Assembly (NCBI GenBank): GCA_037951165.1
Contig: JBBDHG010000054.1
Location: 1,172,501 to 1,236,500 of the forward strand
Length of the DNA: 64,000 nt
Direction: 5' to 3'
Origin: Lophius americanus
Taxonomy: Eukaryota > Chordata > Actinopteri > Lophiiformes > Lophiidae
Shown: positions 60,721 through 64,000 of the stretch, piece by piece
Layout: the number at the start of each line of letters is the position of its first letter
How positions within the stretch are numbered: position 1 is the stretch's first letter
Made by a program: the position numbers and the translations under genes
The notes under the pieces: model-generated
The model's database searches: none
Told to the model about the DNA's origin: nothing
What the model saw: the letters and a program-made list of their open reading frames with translations, nothing else

Positions 60721-61164
60721 AAAAAAATAAAAAATTTCTATCTCACATGCCATATACATTTTTTTTGCATTGGAGTGGTTGTGGGTTTTGACACCCTAAG
60801 GAACCATTGATTGGGGCTGGTGAATGGAGGCACCCAGCCAGTTTGCGAAGCTCCAGATAACCCCTCTTGCCTCTGGGGAAAAAGAGTGAGCTGATAGATG
60901 AGCGCTAAAGGTCGTGACTCTGGATGACTTATAAGATCCGGGGCTTTGTTTGGGTTTAACCCTCTAGAACATCTTAATCTAAAGTCTTAGATCGTTTCAG
61001 TCATTTCAATTCTCTCAATCCATTTGGACAACTATTAGAAATGATTAGAAATTTAAAATCATTTATATTATCTTTATGATAATATTTTAGCTTTATTGCC
61101 TCCAATAGGTTTGGGTATTTGGTTTTGCTTCCCCTCTAGTGGACTTAACTCTATATGTTATCAA

Positions 61165-61300
61165 CAATCTCAGTGATTATTGATTGATTGATTGAAATGT
61201 TTATTTCAAACATTAAAAAAAAACCAACAAGATACAGCACACAACAAATAATGATTAAAGACCAATAATAACATATATATACATATATATATATAACTAC
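61165..61300. repeat. LINE-like tail fragment and AT microsatellite
   Basis: TTGATTGATTGATTGAAATG, TTTATTTCAAACATTAAAAA and a following CATATATATACATATATATATATA tract. The first words are common at the 3' ends of fish LINEs in antisense orientation. Confidence 0.5.
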
Positions 61301-62047
61301 CAAAGCATATATTCACACCCACACAACCGAAAGTCAAATATCTATAAATTTACATTATTATTAACATTAAATGTGGATTATTATTATTTATTAAAATTAA
61401 CAAAGAAAGAATAAATATTAAGAAAACCAAATAAATAAATAAGCACCCCCTGTAAACACCTGATCCCCATACTTGTATCTTTGCATACGAGTATAACTAA
61501 CTGCTAGTGACTGAAAACTAATGACTGCAGATGCTGAATTATGGCCCACCACCACCACCTGCACACAATTATACAATCTCTGACACTCCTTTTTCGGACA
61601 GTTATGAACCAGATCAGCCTGTTTCTCTCTCCCTCTCTCTCTCTTTCTCCCTGACTATCTCTACCTTTCTTCAATGTGTCAGTCCATCTCAATGTTATTT
61701 AAAATTTGAGTTGCTAAGTTACTACGATACCCGGCCCACATGGCAATGTCACAGAATATTATCACACCGAGCAATACCAGTAAAGTAAATCACCTTTACT
61801 GCTCTTCAACCTTTTATAACTCCAGCCAGTCCAAAACATTCACAAAACAATTCACAAAATGACAGACTTTTCAGCGTTGCCTTATGTTCACAGATGATAT
61901 TTCTTTCTAACTGTGAATTTGGTCTTAATCCCTTTGGGATTAATTAGGTGCTATTTTATCTCATCCCATCTCATCCTTTGTTTAAATCATACATTTTCTG
62001 ACTCTGACACACTGACAGGACACAGTGGTTGTTTTCTGTTTTTACAG

Positions 62048-62239
62048 ATCTCACAATTAAGCAAGAAGAAGAATCGGTGGAGGACGCTGGGAACAGGAGT
62101 CCAGAACTTGAAGAAATGGGCCAACCAAGGGAGGACGAAGTAGCAATGGAGGAATCCACAACTGGCAGCCCGAATAATAGACAGGATATACTATCGGAAG
62201 CAAATGTGACGGCCGATGCAGGAACTCGACAACCAAACG
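62048..62239 (+). CDS. ikzf-like: Ikaros-family transcription factor, acidic exon
   Basis: The acceptor TTTTCTGTTTTTACAG ends at 62047; the exon is 192 bases, phase 1 at both ends. It encodes DLTIKQEEESVEDAGNRSPE and continues with an acidic, serine-rich stretch, ending GTRQPNG. The start aligns with the family's VKLEMQSDEE (Helios) or IKVEMYSDEE (Eos) segment, and IKQE fits the SUMO consensus psi-K-x-E as VKVE does in Ikaros. GTRQPNG aligns with GIRLPNG, which in the family stands immediately before finger 1 in the same exon. Here finger 1 does not follow. The donor ACG|GTACGG at 62240 is weak but keeps phase 1. Alternatively the frame reads on to a stop at 62353. Confidence 0.7.
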
Positions 62240-62355
62240 GTACGGAGTGCATTACCAAATACCATTTTAAGCATATCTTGATGCTGTTTGGTATAGTCCT
62301 ACTAATAATCCACAGAAGTCAGAATGATGAGTATGTCTCCCATTCTCAAGTGTGA
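62240..62355 (+). pseudogene. Position of the missing zinc finger 1 (degenerate or lost)
   Basis: If the donor at 62240 is not used, the frame continues TECITKYHFKHILMLFGIVL, then LIIHRSQND, and stops at 62353. The family sequence at this place is KLKCDVCGMVC...VLMVHKRSHTG. A single cysteine and an HRS word remain at roughly similar places, but the second cysteine and both zinc-binding histidine positions are absent, and the spacing from cysteine to histidine is 21 rather than 16 residues. It may be a decayed finger or unrelated intron sequence. Confidence 0.3.
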
Positions 62356-62436
62356 GTCACAAATGTGTTTCCCTTTACAATGGGTGTGGAGTTTCTTTTT
62401 TTTTTTTTCTTTTTTTTTTACGTGCTTTGTTGAAAG

Positions 62437-62703
62437 GCAATAGTTCAGACTTGGAATTATTATCAGGGAAAAAATATCCTTGGAATCCCCCGCAACCTGT
62501 TCCAACTGACGCCACGGCTGCTCTGTTTGTCACAGCATCAGGATCATATTTCTCTTTTCCAACTGGCAGTGCATCAAAACATTTTCCATTAGAAGGGAAG
62601 ACAATAGTCGTGAGTCAGGGTGAAATCAGTTTGTTGGTGTCTACTGAGCAGCATAGTTACAAATGCATAAACTCCACCTGTCACTGGCATTCGAGACAAA
62701 TAC
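62437..62703 (+). CDS. ikzf-like: Candidate extra exon of the Ikaros-family gene, novel sequence
   Basis: A long T-rich tract and an AAAG acceptor (ending 62436) precede a 267-base segment. It is open in phase 1 and ends at a possible donor TAC|GTGAAC (62704). Both junctions are phase 1, so it can be included between 62239 and 63580 without breaking the frame. It would add 89 codons: NSSDLELLSGKKYPWNPPQP, then TDATAALFVTASGSYFSFPT, later GKTIVVSQGEISLLVSTEQH and SYKCINSTCHWHSRQI. Composition is balanced and protein-like, unlike the AT-rich intron around it. It has a C-x4-C pair near its end but not the histidines of a C2H2 finger. I recognise no domain. If the donor is not used, the frame stops at 62718-62720, giving a possible alternative terminal exon. 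Confidence 0.4.
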
Positions 62704-62889
62704 GTGAACACTCCAATTAACTATGCTATAGGAGAGTTGAGAAGGCAGCCAGACACTTTTCGTTTGCAGATGAAGCAGACGTTGCAGGTTCAATTTGTTT
62801 TTTATGTTGTCTTTTAGTCGCTTCATTTTGATTTAGTTAAAATAATTTTGGTTTAATTAAATTAGATCAACACATATTTATGAAAGCTG

Positions 62890-62990
<101 letters not shown>

Positions 62991-63579
62991 CTTCTGAAAT
63001 AATTAATCAATTAATTATACATTTATAAGTGCTGTCTCTTGTCAGATACATGTTATGGGCTTCTAATGGTAATTTATTTCTTCATTCCTCATTTCCTCAT
63101 TTGAAAAAAACATGAGCTTAGCATAGGTTTCCCTTTTGATTTACATACTTCAGGATTGTATTCTGGTTTTTGCTGGTTTCACATTATGAAAATTAGATTA
63201 AAAATGTTTTTCCAAATATTTATTACAATTTCGAAGAGGTTAAATATGAAACAGGAAATGTAATCAACGCATTTATATGTTTAAAGATGCTATTATTTTT
63301 TTTAAAAGCATATTGGAAATTAGCATGTAGGAGGCTGCTTGTGTTATAACTATGTAATAGCTGTGTAAGGAACTCTCCTGTCGCCTTGGTCCCTTAAAGA
63401 ATAATATTCATAGAAGTGGTTCAGGATAATTTCTTAGTGGTTGTGACACAAAGGGAGACAAAACCAGCTGTCAGTTATGACACACAAAGAGTGTTAAAGG
63501 AAAAGCCTGTATGGGCCTTTTTCTATACCCCTCTTCCAGAATGAGTGTGTTATTGACTTCCTGTTCCTGCCTCTATCAG

Positions 63580-63747
63580 GTGACAGGCCATTCCAGTGCA
63601 GCCAGTGTGGTGTCTCGTTCACCCAGAAAGGAAACCTGCTGCGTCACATTAAGCTGCATACAGGTGAAAAACCCTTCAAATGCCCCTTCTGCAGCTACGC
63701 ATGCCGGCGGCGCGATGCCCTAACCGGTCATTTACGTACCCATGCTG
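63580..63747 (+). CDS. ikzf-like: Ikaros-family transcription factor, zinc fingers 2 and 3
   Basis: The acceptor TGCCTCTATCAG ends at 63579 and the strong donor GTAAGT begins at 63748. The exon is exactly 168 bases, the size of the finger-2/3 exon in vertebrate IKZF genes. It encodes GDRPFQCSQCGVSFTQKGNL and onwards. Finger 2 is C-x2-C-x12-H-x3-H with recognition helix QKGNLLR; finger 3 is CPFCSYACRRRDALTGHLRTH with helix RRDALTG. All zinc ligands and both helices are intact. In Ikaros these two fingers provide the core DNA contact with GGGA-type sites, so sequence-specific binding is probably kept. The Q in PFQC is Ikaros/Aiolos-like (Helios and Eos have H), the TGEKP linker with threonine is Aiolos-like, and CPFCSYACRRR is Helios-like. 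Finger 4 and the C-terminal dimerisation fingers would lie beyond the window. Confidence 0.95.
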
Positions 63748-64000
63748 GTAAGTCTCCTCCTCTGCCTCTTCTCTTATTTTCTTCTCCTCCACATCTGTGA
63801 AGAAGCTTCTTTTCTTTCACCAGAAAGGCTGTAGAATTTAAAAATAAATAGGTTTGTAGTGCTGGTTTAGACTATCTTCTTAAGGGATTCCGTTCAATAT
63901 TCAATACAAACTTTGGATTATATATTTTTCACCTCAGGCTGCTTGAAAAATATGTTGTTCCTTTGGATCTGAATGAACCCAGGAGTGGAAGTAAAACCGT
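63748..64000 (+). other. Start of the next intron of the Ikaros-family gene
   Basis: After the strong donor no further exon is visible before the window ends. The finger-4 exon is expected downstream. Confidence 0.7.

Larger units (their letters stand above)
53511..62047 (+). other. Intron of the Ikaros-family gene (about 8.5 kb)
   Basis: No coding exon found. It holds a fish repeat fragment (54725-54955), an AT-rich stretch (55260-56000), three ACTAGGGGGAGCT repeat copies (57640-60720) and a LINE-tail fragment (61170-61260). The open frame at 56265-56576 looks zinc-finger-like only superficially (see rejected items). Confidence 0.6.

Noticed and set aside
61531..61788. An 85-residue frame with proline and serine runs
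   Set aside because: It spans a CT-rich stretch and ends without splice context; no homology recognised.

Overview
This is vertebrate, almost certainly teleost fish, genomic DNA. It is AT-rich and intron-dominated, with long dinucleotide microsatellites. It carries a mixture of L2-like and RTE-like LINEs, Ty3/Gypsy remnants, a Penelope-like fragment and tRNA-derived SINEs that is typical of fish. No prokaryotic gene organisation, rRNA, tRNA gene or CRISPR array is visible, and most long ORFs are chance frames or repeat translations.

The only host gene I can support lies on the + strand in the right third and runs off the right edge. It is an Ikaros-family (IKZF) zinc-finger transcription factor. 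Its parts are: a CpG-rich putative promoter and first-exon zone (about 42.6-43.4 kb); a start-codon exon (46311-46357); an exon with a Helios/Eos-like STPN motif (53409-53510); an acidic exon opening with an IKQE motif (62048-62239); and a 168-base exon encoding intact C2H2 fingers 2 and 3 (63580-63747). All internal junctions are phase 1 and join in frame. I cannot find the canonical finger-1 sequence, which in the family sits at the 3' end of the acidic exon. In its place are a divergent reading-through tail and, 200 bases further on, an unexplained 267-base open segment with phase-1 splice sites on both sides (62437-62703). This is the most interesting part of the window.

The left two thirds (1-42.5 kb) have no recognisable host gene. 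Identified pieces are: a minus-strand Gypsy reverse-transcriptase remnant (6.2-7.0 kb); a LINE fragment (7.0-7.8 kb); an RTE-like C-terminal fragment (12.4 kb); a small orphan ATG exon-like segment (12.77 kb); L2-like LINE tails (15.1 and 20.6 kb); a large decayed Ty3/Gypsy element (22.6-26.3 kb) abutting a SINE; a minus-strand RTE-like LINE (32.9-33.6 kb); SINEs at 5.8, 26.3, 29.5, 38.2 and 51.5 kb; and a Penelope-like tail (40.1-40.3 kb).

An unnamed repeat family with the core ACTAGGGGGAGCT, spaced about 148 bases apart, recurs at 16.2, 19.7, 26.6, 48.4, 57.6, 58.7 and 59.8 kb on both strands. Its core resembles the CTCF recognition motif. The rest is low-complexity or unassigned non-coding DNA. 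All family assignments are from memory of the families; no search was run.
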